A stretch of 64,000 bases of DNA from positions 1 to 64,000 of the forward strand of contig NZ_JACJOU010000014.1 in the NCBI RefSeq assembly GCF_014695725.1, written 5' to 3'. Positions within the stretch are counted from its first letter, which is position 1, and every line of letters begins with the position of its first letter. The notes under the pieces are model-generated. The model made no database searches. It was not told the origin of the DNA and saw only the letters and a program-made list of their open reading frames with translations. Made by a program: the position numbers and the translations under genes. The stretch comes from Microcoleus sp. FACHB-672 (lineage in GTDB: Bacteria; Cyanobacteriota; Cyanobacteriia; Cyanobacteriales; Oscillatoriaceae). Positions 1-8,164 of the stretch are shown piece after piece.

Positions 1-49
1 CGTAAGCATTGACTATTTTTTCTCGCAAATCTACTGAGTACGGTTTCAT
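1..49 (-). CDS. IS630-family transposase, N-terminus only (runs off window)
   Basis: Sixteen codons are visible, beginning MKPYSVDLREKIVNAY, the typical start of the helix-turn-helix DNA-binding domain of many cyanobacterial IS630 transposases. The ATG is at 49-47 on the minus strand and the frame is open to the edge. The start falls just inside the broken end of the neighbouring IS630 transposase, so this element probably inserted into the older one. Whether the rest is intact cannot be seen. Confidence 0.65.
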   Translation of the reverse strand, partial: MKPYSVDLREKIVNAY

Positions 50-85
50 TATGATTCTCAATACCTTTAATGTTCCCTTGAGTGT

Positions 86-759
86 ACCTCATATCTCTCA
101 AAAGCGCTGTATCTCCTCTTTCTAAGTGAGGCACTAGACTTTGCGCGAGCCAAGCCTCAACCAAATCTCGATGACACCCTCCAACAAATGTTAAAGGCGC
201 TAATAACCTCCCAGCTTTTAACGCACTAATCCAATTACTTCTCTCTCTTTTTCTTCCGGGTTTAAGCGCGTGACATCTTTCCCCTTTAGGGCTATAACCA
301 TAGGGATAGTATTCTCGCTCATCAAATCCTGCTTCATCGACATAAACTATTTTTTCTTCATCCACTTCTGACATTTTTTTGATGAACTGTACTCGGAGTT
401 CTTCATCTCTTTCTTGATACCCGTAAGTTTTTTCGAGTAATGCCTAGCTTTTTACACGCATAGCTTACATTTTGTTGAGTTAAATTCTCTCCCCATAATT
501 CGGCCATTCTCCCTTGAGTCAGCTCTTTATGTTCTTCAATAAACTTTTCAAACTTTGACTCATCTTTGATTTTGGGGGGTCTGCCTTTTTGTCTGTTTGT
601 GCTGGCTTGATAGTCTCCGGTTTCTTTTTCTTTTTTTAGCCACAAGTCTAAGCTATTGCGGCTAATTTGTAGCAAACGACATATTTCGCTTTTTCTTTGT
701 CCTCTCTTGAACGCCTCAATGGCTTTTGTTCGCAGATCATAACTATAGGGAACTGGCAT
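86..759 (-). pseudogene. IS630-family transposase, frameshifted and truncated
   Basis: The first 118 codons (759-403) encode the helix-turn-helix half, starting MPVPYSYDLRTKAIEAF, closely resembling ISY100-type transposases. The catalytic half continues in another frame from about 428: it reads KTYGYQERDEE, then YVDEAGFDE (first catalytic Asp of the DDE triad), YGYSPKGER, and GGCHRDLVEAWLAQ. The switch occurs in a run of six A residues on the coding strand (433-428), where a +1 (or -2) change restores the frame. Homology stops after about residue 220, just before the expected second catalytic Asp (IDNATFH-type motif), where the second element begins. The gene is therefore dead through both a frameshift and a truncation. 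A programmed frameshift cannot be excluded, but it would not rescue the missing end. Confidence 0.8.
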
Positions 760-962
760 ACTATTTTGACTGGCTTGGAACTTTCTTTTCTATTCTATCA
801 TTGTCCTAACCTTAACAGGTAGTGCTATACAAATCCAGCTCATTTGTTTTTTTAAAAGTCTAAGTAGATCGTTTTGAGAGCTTTCCTGCTTCTCAGACAT
901 CCTCTCAGAGCAAATTTCCATGACACTAGACAAATTATTCAGCATTCCTGATTGGATAGAAT

Positions 963-2585
963 TTATGGACGCTGCAATATTTTAATTTGACTATTGCGAG
1001 AGTATGGATCACCGATCATCCCGGCTAATAATTTGCCATCAGAACTAATCACTAAATTACTCATCTTATGTTTGTCCAGAATGGCTTCTAATTCGGCTGT
1101 TTGCAGATTCCACACTGTCAGCCCCTTGTAAGTGCCGGCAATGATGCGATCTTGACTGAGGGTAATGTTAGAGAGATGATTTTCGTTCGGAGATAAATTC
1201 AGCTTTGTACGTGCCTTAACCTTTCCTGTTTTTAGATCCCATACTTTCAGATTGATTGGTTTGCTAGAAAATGAAGTGGTGACGACTGTTTGTCCATCCA
1301 AACTGATACGTGAAGTGCCAATCGATTCAAAATTCCATTGTTTTGAAAGAACTCTTTGCCGGTTTGTCGCCAAATCCCACACAACCAGTTCGCTGTCCAA
1401 TTCAACCAATGCTATTTTGCCAGCGGAACTGATGGCTAGGGGATAAAAAGGTGGAGGCCCAGTTTTGATCGAAACTGAACCAATTGTGAACTCTGTTGGA
1501 GACGAATTAGGCAATGTTGTTTTTAGCTTGCCGGTTGTCAGATCCCACATTTTAAGTTCATCATAAGCGCTACTAATAATGGTTTTTCCATCAGATGAAA
1601 TCTCGACCTGACGGATATCGCTAGAATGTCCCTTGAGGATCTGGGGCCGCTGGTTTGAGGTAATATCCCAGATGCGAACCATGCGATCTCCACTGCCGGT
1701 GACGACGGTTTTGCTATCGGGAGCGATTGCGACAGCATCTATTTTACCTGAATCGCTTTGAAGTGTTTTTCTTAACTGTCCCGTTTGCAAATCCCAGATT
1801 TTAATTGCCTTATCTTCCCCACCACTAACCACGGTTTTACCATCAGCACTGATTGTAAAGGTAGAGGCTGTGGGATGTCCTTTTATGGTGCGAACAACGG
1901 AGAAATTGCAGTAAGGGGACTGGGTTGTCTTTTGAGAACAATAGTTCGGGACGATAGAAGACGATCTTTGTCGAACAAGGGGGGAAAAGTGCCAAAGGAC
2001 AACGTTCGAGAGAATAATGACGGCTACCATTAGAATCCGCGAGCCGGTGAAAGAGGCTTTACCTGACTGATTACCGAGTGGTTCTCCTAAAATAATTTGG
2101 GTTAATTCGTGCCGGCTGCGATTTGCTTCGTACCAAAAGGCGCACCACAAGGCAAATAATAGAAGAACCGGCAGTCCTACAAATTGGAAGGCTAGTAAGG
2201 CATCCACATCCCCAGATAACGCCCCGAACAGAAAAAACGGGATCGAAATGCTGTACCAGACTGCATACCAAAAAAGTAAGAAAGCGATGATAAAGGTAGG
2301 CACCCGCAGGGTGACATGAATAAGTGTTCCCTGAGATAACGGCTCAAATCGCCCCCGGATCTTTGGTAAAAATGAGTTTCGGTAGTGAATAATGCGACGG
2401 ATATCAAATCCCGAATCATTGATCGTGCCTTCATAGGGAGCATGATTGCGAGAAATACTCCATCGTATTGCCTTTGGAGGTTCGATTTGGGCATTTAGCT
2501 TGTCGATGACAGCCGGCAAGGGATATTCGGTTTTAATGGTAAAGCTATCAGAAGGTAAGAGTTTCACAAGCCGTAACTTCTCCAA
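963..2585 (-). CDS. WD40-repeat protein with N-terminal membrane domain
   Basis: 540 residues. The N-terminal ~205 residues form a domain with hydrophobic segments near residues 94-115, 118-150 and 183-202. The rest, from about residue 230, is a WD40 beta-propeller: repeats end in IWDL, MWDL, VWDL and VWNL after GKTVVSGG or GKTIISSA-type strands. WD40 propellers are protein-interaction platforms, so the protein probably presents a cytosolic propeller at the membrane. The start used is a TTG; a GTG six codons later is also possible, and a GGGAGG lies about 25 bases upstream, so the exact start is uncertain. It stands alone between the IS630 remnants and tkt. No enzyme domain is visible, and the partner is unknown. 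Confidence 0.8.
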   Translation of the reverse strand: MEKLRLVKLLPSDSFTIKTEYPLPAVIDKLNAQIEPPKAIRWSISRNHAPYEGTINDSGFDIRRIIHYRNSFLPKIRGRFEPLSQGTLIHVTLRVPTFIIAFLLFWYAVWYSISIPFFLFGALSGDVDALLAFQFVGLPVLLLFALWCAFWYEANRSRHELTQIILGEPLGNQSGKASFTGSRILMVAVIILSNVVLWHFSPLVRQRSSSIVPNYCSQKTTQSPYCNFSVVRTIKGHPTASTFTISADGKTVVSGGEDKAIKIWDLQTGQLRKTLQSDSGKIDAVAIAPDSKTVVTGSGDRMVRIWDITSNQRPQILKGHSSDIRQVEISSDGKTIISSAYDELKMWDLTTGKLKTTLPNSSPTEFTIGSVSIKTGPPPFYPLAISSAGKIALVELDSELVVWDLATNRQRVLSKQWNFESIGTSRISLDGQTVVTTSFSSKPINLKVWDLKTGKVKARTKLNLSPNENHLSNITLSQDRIIAGTYKGLTVWNLQTAELEAILDKHKMSNLVISSDGKLLAGMIGDPYSRNSQIKILQRP

Positions 2586-2813
2586 TCGGCGTAGAGCTAG
2601 CGAGATTTCCTCCCTACTTTTTTAACTTTATATTTGAAGATACGTTTCCATATTTAGCTATTTCTTAAGCAATTAATAATTACACAACTTATCCTTGCTT
2701 TCGTGCCCGTAATTGCTAGGAATTGTAGGGATTAGTTATAGCCGGCACAATAGAACCCAACAGCGCTCAAATAATACTTATTCCCATTCATCCAGGCTAT
2801 CTTCGCTATCCAT
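2586..2813. other. Intergenic spacer between tkt and the WD40 gene
   Basis: AT-rich spacer that must hold the promoter of the minus-strand WD40 gene. Nothing coding is visible. The terminator of tkt borders it at 2814. Confidence 0.5.
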
Positions 2814-2844
2814 AAAAAAAAGGGGCAGGCATCATGCCTACCCC
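2814..2844 (-). terminator. Rho-independent terminator of tkt (acpP-fabF-tkt)
   Basis: On the minus strand, a GC-rich hairpin (stem GGGGTAGGCAT pairing with ATGCCTGCCCC, with one wobble) is followed directly by eight T residues. It lies 22 bases after the tkt stop codon. This is the clearest intrinsic terminator in the window. Confidence 0.9.
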
Positions 2845-2866
2845 ACAAGAAACGATTACTTAGGTT

Positions 2867-4879
2867 TTAGCCTAACAGTGCTTTTGCCTTAGCTAAAACA
2901 TTGTCAGCGCTGAAGCCAAACTTCTCTAGACAGACACCGCCTGGAGCAGAAGCACCAAAGCGATCAATACTTACGGTATCGCCTTCCGTTCCGACGTACT
3001 TGTGCCAGCCAAAACTGCTGCCGGCTTCTACAAGTAAGCGCTTGGTAACAGATTTCGGCAGAATAGACTCTTTGTAAGCCGCATCTTGTCCATCAAACAC
3101 TTCGGTTGAAGGCATCGAAACGACACGGACTTTTTTACCTTCAGCCGTGAGTTTCTCGGCTGCTGTTACGCACAGGCTCACTTCTGAACCCGTACCAATC
3201 AAGATAACATCCGGTGTTCCCTCAGACTCAACCACCGTGTAGCCACCTTTTGCCACGCCTTCAATCGATGTGCCGGCTAAATTGGGCACATTTTGACGCG
3301 TGAAGGCTAACAAGGTGGGATGGTTTTGCTTGGCTTTTTCAATCGCTAATTTATAAGCACCAGAACATTCGTTTCCGTCTGCAGGACGAATCACCGTCAG
3401 GTTAGGAATCGCACGCAGGGAAGCAAGCGTTTCAATCGGTTGGTGGGTTGGGCCATCTTCACCTTGTCCGATAGAGTCGTGGGTCATCACCCAAATTACC
3501 CCAGCTTGGGACAAGGCAGATAAGCGAATGGCAGCCCGCATATAATCTGTGAAGATCAAGAAGGTTGCGCCGTAGGGAATTAATCCAGATTGATGCAGCG
3601 CGATCCCATTACAGATTGCGCCCATACCATGTTCCCGCACACCAAAGTGGATGTTGGGGTTTTGATATTGCCCTTTCTGGAAGTCACCACTTCCTTTGAT
3701 TTCAGTCAGGTTGGAGTGGGTTAAGTCAGCGGAACCCCCGATCAGTTCAGGCAAAACGGATGCCAATTTGTTGAGGCAGTTTTCGGAGTGCTTGCGGGTT
3801 GGCAGCGCCTTGTCTTCGGCGGTGTAGGTGGGGAGAACCTTATCCCAACCGTCAGGCAATTTGCCGCTGATGTAGCGGTCGAATTCAGCCCCTTCTTGGG
3901 GATATTTAGCTTTGTAGTCGGAAAAAGTCTTGTTCCACTCTGCTTCATAGCCTGCGCCGCGTTCCACGGCTTTGCGGGTATGGTTGAGTACATCTTCTGG
4001 GATTACGAAAGGCTCGTGTTGCCAGCCCAGTTTTTCGCGAGTCAATGCAATTTCATCTGCACCAAGGGCGGCACCATGAACACCGGCAGTGTTTTGTTTG
4101 TTGGGCGAACCATAACCGATGATGGTTGTCACCTTAATCATGGTTGGCTTGTCGGTGACGGCTTTAGCTTCGTTAATTGCTTTCTCAATGGCGGCTAAAT
4201 CGGTATTGCCATCTTCGACGTGGAGGACGTGCCAACCGTATGCTTCAAACCGCTTGGAAACATCTTCTGTGAAAGCCACATCGGTAGAACCATCGATGGA
4301 GATGTGGTTGTCGTCGTACAACGCGATGAGTTTACCTAATCCCAGGTGGCCGGCGAAAGAACACGCTTCACCAGAAATACCTTCCATGTTGCACCCATCA
4401 CCCAAAATCACATAAGTGTAGTGATCGACGATTGTGCTATCGGGCTTATTATACTTGGCCGCTAGGTGAGCTTCTGCCATTGCCAAACCGACGGCGTTGG
4501 CAATTCCTTGACCGAGAGGACCCGTGGTGACTTCCACACCTGGAGTCATAAAGTTTTCCGGGTGCCCAGGGGTTTTGGATTCCCACTGACGGAACTGCTT
4601 GATGTCTTCTATGGTGACGCTGTCGAAGCCCATCAGGTAGAGCAGGGCGTACTGTAGCATGGAGCCATGTCCAGCTGATAGCACGAAGCGATCGCGGTTA
4701 AACCACTTAGGATTTTTTGGGTTATACCGCATAAAGCGATCCCACAGCACAAACGCCATCGGCGCAGCGCCCATCGGTAGCCCTGGGTGACCGGACTTTG
4801 CCTTCTCTACGGCGTCAACGGCCAGAAAGCGGATGGAGTTGATGCAAAGTTCTTCGAGTGATTGGGTGGCAACAGGCAT
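2867..4879 (-). CDS. tkt: Transketolase
   Basis: 670 residues, the normal length for a bacterial transketolase. It transfers two-carbon ketol units between sugar phosphates, using thiamine diphosphate and a divalent metal, in the Calvin-Benson cycle and pentose phosphate pathway in the cytoplasm. Visible landmarks include [12 protein letters not shown] near the N-terminus, the ThDP/metal motif [13 protein letters not shown] near residue 160, and the transketolase signature region [11 protein letters not shown] near residue 470, followed by IRPADGNE. The ATG at 4879 fits family starts. It is the third gene of a minus-strand series after acpP and fabF, with a 197-bp spacer to fabF, so it may also have its own promoter; transcription ends at the hairpin just downstream. 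Confidence 0.97.
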   Translation of the reverse strand: MPVATQSLEELCINSIRFLAVDAVEKAKSGHPGLPMGAAPMAFVLWDRFMRYNPKNPKWFNRDRFVLSAGHGSMLQYALLYLMGFDSVTIEDIKQFRQWESKTPGHPENFMTPGVEVTTGPLGQGIANAVGLAMAEAHLAAKYNKPDSTIVDHYTYVILGDGCNMEGISGEACSFAGHLGLGKLIALYDDNHISIDGSTDVAFTEDVSKRFEAYGWHVLHVEDGNTDLAAIEKAINEAKAVTDKPTMIKVTTIIGYGSPNKQNTAGVHGAALGADEIALTREKLGWQHEPFVIPEDVLNHTRKAVERGAGYEAEWNKTFSDYKAKYPQEGAEFDRYISGKLPDGWDKVLPTYTAEDKALPTRKHSENCLNKLASVLPELIGGSADLTHSNLTEIKGSGDFQKGQYQNPNIHFGVREHGMGAICNGIALHQSGLIPYGATFLIFTDYMRAAIRLSALSQAGVIWVMTHDSIGQGEDGPTHQPIETLASLRAIPNLTVIRPADGNECSGAYKLAIEKAKQNHPTLLAFTRQNVPNLAGTSIEGVAKGGYTVVESEGTPDVILIGTGSEVSLCVTAAEKLTAEGKKVRVVSMPSTEVFDGQDAAYKESILPKSVTKRLLVEAGSSFGWHKYVGTEGDTVSIDRFGASAPGGVCLEKFGFSADNVLAKAKALLG

Positions 4880-5007
4880 GATCGTTTTCTTGAGTGCAAA
4901 CAGTGTGAGAGATCGATTGAATGACCTTGGGTGTTAGCGCTCTGGAATCGCCCCAAGACATTCTCACCCATCATCCCATTAGCGGGATCGATGGGCAAGT
5001 AGTTCTC

Positions 5008-5052
5008 ATGGGGAATGGGGAATGGGGAAGGGGAAATCGGGCATGGGTTCAG
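5008..5052. repeat. Purine-rich ATGGGG(A) low-complexity repeat
   Basis: Short tandem units of the type GGGGAAT/GGGCAT in the fabF-tkt spacer. Similar GGGCATGGG-type runs occur at 7986-8032 and, on the other strand, at 26575-26613. Such runs are common in spacers of filamentous cyanobacteria; no function is evident. Confidence 0.7.
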
Positions 5053-5076
5053 AAAAAATCACCGATGCCCGATGCC

Positions 5077-6327
5077 CTAAACGTACTTTTTAAAAGCTAG
5101 TGTGACGTTATGACCGCCAAACCCGAAGGAGTTGGACAGCGCCACTTCGACTTTTTGAGCGCGACTTTGGTGAGGCACATAATCTAAGTCGCAGTTTGGA
5201 TCGGGATCGTCCAAATTAATCGTCGGCGGAATTTGATCGTTGGCAATTGCCATTGCGGTTGCTACGGCTTCGATGCCGCCGGAACCGCCCAGCAGGTGGC
5301 CGGTCATTGACTTGGTTGAGCTAATGGCCACTTTGTAGGCACTCTCTCCCAAGGCTGTTTTAATGGCGGCGGTTTCTGTGGGGTCGTTCATCGGCGTGCT
5401 GGTGCCGTGGGCGTTAATGTAGCTGATTTGATCGGGGGTGATTCCCGCATCTTTCATCGCTAGCTGCATTGCCCGTGCAGCCCCTTCGCCACCAGGTACG
5501 GGGGAGGTCATGTGATAGGCGTCGCAAGTCATGCCGTAGCCAACGAGTTCGGCATAGATGCGGGCACCCCGACTGAGGGCGCATTCGAGTTCTTCGAGCA
5601 ATAGGATGCCGGCACCTTCGCCCATAACAAATCCATCCCGATTCCGGTCAAAAGGCCGGCTGGCGTGGGCGGGATCGTCGTTGCGCGTCGAAAGTGTCCG
5701 GGCTGCTGCGAAACCGGCAACAGACAGGGGCGTTACCGCCGCTTCCGTTCCGCCACAAATCATCGCTTGGGCGTAGCCGCGCTGAATCAGACGAAATGCT
5801 TCACCTACTGCATTTGAGCCAGCCGCACAGGCTGTAACTGTGCATGAATTTGGCCCCTTTGCGCCGGTGTGAATGGCGGTTAAACCGGCAGCCATATTGG
5901 CAATCATCATGGGAATCATGAAAGGGCTGCACCGATCTGGGCCTTTCGTGAGATAGATTTCTTGTTGATCTTCAAGAACTTTTAGCCCCCCGATGCCGGT
6001 GCCGATGATCGCGCCCACCTGTTCTGCATTCAGGTCATTAATTGTGAACTGGGCGTCGGCGATTGCCTGCTTGCTCGCTGAAATCGCAAACTGAGCAAAG
6101 CGATCCATCCGCTTGGCTTCTTTGCGTTCCAGATACTCGTAAGGGTCAAAGCCCTTCACTTCGCCGGCAATTCGACAGTCGTGCCGTGATGCGTCGAACA
6201 AGGTGATGGGGCCAATGCCACTTCTGCCGGCAATCAATCCTTCCCAATATTCAGCGAGGGTATTGCCAATTGGTGTGATCGCACCAAGGCCGGTGACAAC
6301 AACACGTTTCCGTTCAAAGTTGGTCAT
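5077..6327 (-). CDS. fabF: 3-oxoacyl-ACP synthase II (KAS II)
   Basis: 416 residues, full length for FabF. It condenses malonyl-ACP with a growing acyl-ACP in type II fatty-acid synthesis. The Cys-His-His catalytic triad is in place: Cys167 in [11 protein letters not shown], His307 in [11 protein letters not shown] and His344 in [12 protein letters not shown]. The C-terminal [10 protein letters not shown] loop is typical. It lies 135 bp downstream of acpP on the same strand, the usual pairing of carrier protein and condensing enzyme, and upstream of tkt. The spacer to acpP contains CTTCAGCCTT-type repeats that could fold and attenuate readthrough. Confidence 0.97.
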   Translation of the reverse strand: MTNFERKRVVVTGLGAITPIGNTLAEYWEGLIAGRSGIGPITLFDASRHDCRIAGEVKGFDPYEYLERKEAKRMDRFAQFAISASKQAIADAQFTINDLNAEQVGAIIGTGIGGLKVLEDQQEIYLTKGPDRCSPFMIPMMIANMAAGLTAIHTGAKGPNSCTVTACAAGSNAVGEAFRLIQRGYAQAMICGGTEAAVTPLSVAGFAAARTLSTRNDDPAHASRPFDRNRDGFVMGEGAGILLLEELECALSRGARIYAELVGYGMTCDAYHMTSPVPGGEGAARAMQLAMKDAGITPDQISYINAHGTSTPMNDPTETAAIKTALGESAYKVAISSTKSMTGHLLGGSGGIEAVATAMAIANDQIPPTINLDDPDPNCDLDYVPHQSRAQKVEVALSNSFGFGGHNVTLAFKKYV

Positions 6328-6389
6328 GATTCAATTTCGCGGGCTTCCACACCCAGAACGCAAAACACAGGGGCACGGGAGAAGGAAGT

Positions 6390-6460
6390 CAGACTGAACG
6401 CTGAAGGCTGAATTGATGCTTCAGCCTTTTTACTTCAGCCTTCATCCTTCAGCCTTGAGC
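6390..6460. repeat. CTTCAGCCTT-type short repeats in the acpP-fabF spacer
   Basis: Several copies of TTCAGCCTT and its complement AAGGCTGAA lie within 70 bp. Inverted copies (CTGAAGGCTGAA near 6397 and CTTCAGCC at 6419) can form stem-loops in the acpP-fabF transcript. This could be a processing or attenuation site giving more acpP than fabF message. The function is inferred. Confidence 0.45.
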
Positions 6461-6462
6461 GC

Positions 6463-6723
6463 TCACTCCTTCGCGGCGGAGGCTGAAACTTGGCTGTTGA
6501 TGTAGTCCACAGTTGCTTGAACTGTGAGAATCCCTTCTGCGGCTTCGTCCGGAATTTCGATATCAAATTCTTCTTCTAAAGCCATTACCAATTCCACAGT
6601 ATCTAAAGAGTCAGCTCCGAGATCGTTGGCGAAGTTGGATTCTGGCTTGATGTCGCTCGCCTCAACTTCCAGTTGATCCGCCACGATTTTCTTGACTCTT
6701 GAAAAAATTTCCTCTTGACTCAT
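6463..6723 (-). CDS. acpP: Acyl carrier protein
   Basis: 86 residues, acidic and helical. It carries acyl intermediates as thioesters on phosphopantetheine. The attachment serine is Ser39 in the motif [11 protein letters not shown], exactly as in the family. It is the first gene of the acpP-fabF-tkt series and is therefore transcribed from the 6724-7080 region. The C-terminal extension ending SASAAKE is typical of cyanobacterial ACP. Confidence 0.97.
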   Translation of the reverse strand: MSQEEIFSRVKKIVADQLEVEASDIKPESNFANDLGADSLDTVELVMALEEEFDIEIPDEAAEGILTVQATVDYINSQVSASAAKE

Positions 6724-7080
6724 AGGGATGTCCTCAGTGTGCCGCAGCTGCTTATAAATTCGTGCGTTGTTAGTTTTTGTCTAACATTTATCCATTTGCC
6801 TTGACCTGTAAAGGTTTCACTTGTCCCTGGCAGTCGCTAGAACTTGGGAAAGGATTTTTACAGGTCAGGGCATTTGATCATCTTATCGGAAAGGGGGATC
6901 GCAAGGGAGACTGATCGCAGACGGTTTTAAAATTGACACCCTGTCGGTCAAAACTTTTGGGATTAAAGGTTTGTAAGGAATTGCTGTCGGTTGCCCGTCT
7001 GGAAGTCATCATAGAAAAAGAGCGTCCGCTCTGCTTACCCACATTATCCCAGGCTTAACGCTCGCTAGGGAATTCCAACT
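6724..7080. promoter_or_regulatory. Divergent promoter region of acpP and the HdrB-like gene, with an inverted repeat
   Basis: A 357-bp gene-free region between divergent genes. It contains a perfect 11-bp inverted repeat, TGACCTGTAAA at 6802-6812 and TTTACAGGTCA at 6857-6867, separated by 44 bp. Four helical turns between arms would suit a looping or dimeric regulator, or a stem in the acpP leader. I could not identify convincing -10/-35 boxes. Confidence 0.45.
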
Positions 7081-7986
7081 ATGCCATCCTCAACACTTAG
7101 ATACGCTTACTTTCCCGGCTGTGTTGCCCAAGGAGCCTGCCGAGAGCTTTACCAGTCTACTCAAGTTCTGACTGAAACTTTGGGCATTGAACTCGTTGAA
7201 TTGAAAAAAGCTTCCTGCTGCGGTTCTGGCACGTTTAAGGAAGACTCTCAGCTGCTAGAAGATACGGTGAATGCTCGTAATATTGCTTTGGCGGAAGAAT
7301 TGAATCTGCCGCTGCTGACTCATTGCAGCACGTGTCAGGGCGTCGTTGGCCATGTGGATGAGCGCCTCAAGGATTTGCAGAAAACTGACTCGGCTTATAT
7401 TGAGCGCGTGAACGGGTTATTGAAAAAAGAAGGCTGTTCGCCCTATCGGGGAACGACGGAGGTCAAACATCTCCTGTGGGCCTTAATCGCAGATTACGGT
7501 TTGGAGGAAATTCAAAACCGGGTGACGCGCAAGTTGAGTGACCTAAAATGTGCAGCGTTTTACGGGTGCTATCTGCTTCGCACCCAAACTTCGATGCCTT
7601 TCGATGATCCCTTCAAACCCGAATCAATGGAGAATGTATTTCGGACGGTTGGGGCGACACCGATTTATTATCGAGGGCGCACGCAATGTTGCGGTTGGCC
7701 TCTTTCTAGTTATGCGCCGGTTGAGTCGTTTAAGATGGCCGGCGCTCATATTCAAGAAGCGCTTGACGCGGGGGCGGATTGTCTGATAACGCCTTGTCCT
7801 TTGTGCCACCTCAATCTGGATTCTCGTCAACCAGAGGTGGAACAGGTGATTCAACGTAAACTGGGGCTGCCGGTGTTGCATTTGCCTCAGTTAATCTCGC
7901 TGGCTTTAGGGGTTGATCCGAAGCAGTTGGGACTCGACCGACACATTGTTTCAACCAAGCCGGTGTTGGAGAAATTGGGACTTTAG
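7081..7986 (+). CDS. HdrB-like (CoB-CoM heterodisulfide reductase subunit B family) cysteine-rich protein
   Basis: 301 residues with two CCG (DUF224) modules. The first has Cys14, the Cys46-Cys47-Gly48 pair, and HCSTC near residue 80. The second has YGCYLLR, then TQCCGWPLSS and CPLCHLNL. In HdrB proteins, these modules bind an unusual iron-sulfur cluster that acts on disulfides or quinones. Cyanobacteria lack methanogenic CoM chemistry; the family member there has been linked to succinate-dehydrogenase-type or other electron-transfer complexes, so the substrate is not known from sequence. No partner subunit (HdrA, HdrC, flavoprotein) lies nearby. The ATG at 7081 is well placed. Confidence 0.85.
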   Translation: MPSSTLRYAYFPGCVAQGACRELYQSTQVLTETLGIELVELKKASCCGSGTFKEDSQLLEDTVNARNIALAEELNLPLLTHCSTCQGVVGHVDERLKDLQKTDSAYIERVNGLLKKEGCSPYRGTTEVKHLLWALIADYGLEEIQNRVTRKLSDLKCAAFYGCYLLRTQTSMPFDDPFKPESMENVFRTVGATPIYYRGRTQCCGWPLSSYAPVESFKMAGAHIQEALDAGADCLITPCPLCHLNLDSRQPEVEQVIQRKLGLPVLHLPQLISLALGVDPKQLGLDRHIVSTKPVLEKLGL

Positions 7987-8032
7987 GGGGATTGGGCATG
8001 GGGCATGGGGGATGGGGCATGGGTGAAAGGGA
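7986..8032. repeat. GGGCATGGG low-complexity repeat
   Basis: Tandem GGGCATGG/GGGGATGG units directly after the HdrB-like stop codon, similar to those at 5008-5052 and 26575-26613. Confidence 0.7.
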
Positions 8033-8072
8033 GAAATTCATCCTTCATGCTTCGATCCCTCATTTTTGGGTT

Positions 8073-8140
8073 CTACGGTATGCACACAAGTCTTCTCTAC
8101 TGACGTTTGAGGTTGAGCAGCAGATGTGTGTACACCGTAG
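8073..8140. repeat. Imperfect 16-bp inverted repeat
   Basis: CTACGGTATGCACACA (8073-8088) is nearly the reverse complement of TGTGTGTACACCGTAG (8125-8140), with a 36-bp loop. It lies between two co-directional genes, 25 bp before the hydrolase start. It could be a terminator-like stem for the HdrB-like gene, a hairpin in the hydrolase leader, or a remnant of a small mobile repeat. Confidence 0.6.
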
Positions 8141-8164
8141 ATTTTTAGGTTAGGGGCATGGGGT

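Larger units (their letters stand above)
1..828 (-). mobile_element. Two IS630-family insertion sequences, nested or abutting
   Basis: Two different IS630/Tc1-mariner-type transposases read on the minus strand. An older element occupies about 86-828; its transposase begins at 759 and loses homology at about 86-110. A second transposase starts at 49 and runs off the left edge. IS630 elements insert at TA and duplicate it. A TA at 85-86 separates the two coding parts and is the likely insertion point. A TATA at 826-829, about 70 bp upstream of the older transposase, is the likely right end. The ends are inferred from position and TA targets; the full inverted repeats cannot be compared because the left copy lies outside the window. 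Confidence 0.7.

Noticed and set aside
828-962. 21-codon plus-strand ORF (MTLDKLFSIPDWIEF) before the WD40 3' end
   Set aside because: Too short, no ribosome-binding site, and it overlaps the 3' end of the WD40 gene.
2192-2494. Open frames of 60-100 codons opposite or within the WD40 gene
   Set aside because: They overlap a well-supported coding region and have no protein-like motif or ribosome-binding site.
3788-4198. 136-codon plus-strand frame inside tkt
   Set aside because: A shadow of the tkt reading frame; composition reflects codon bias on the other strand.
5008-5052. Possible CRISPR array in the GGGGAAT/GGGCAT repeats
   Set aside because: Units are only 6-8 bp without spacers; it is simple low-complexity sequence. 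No cas genes are present.
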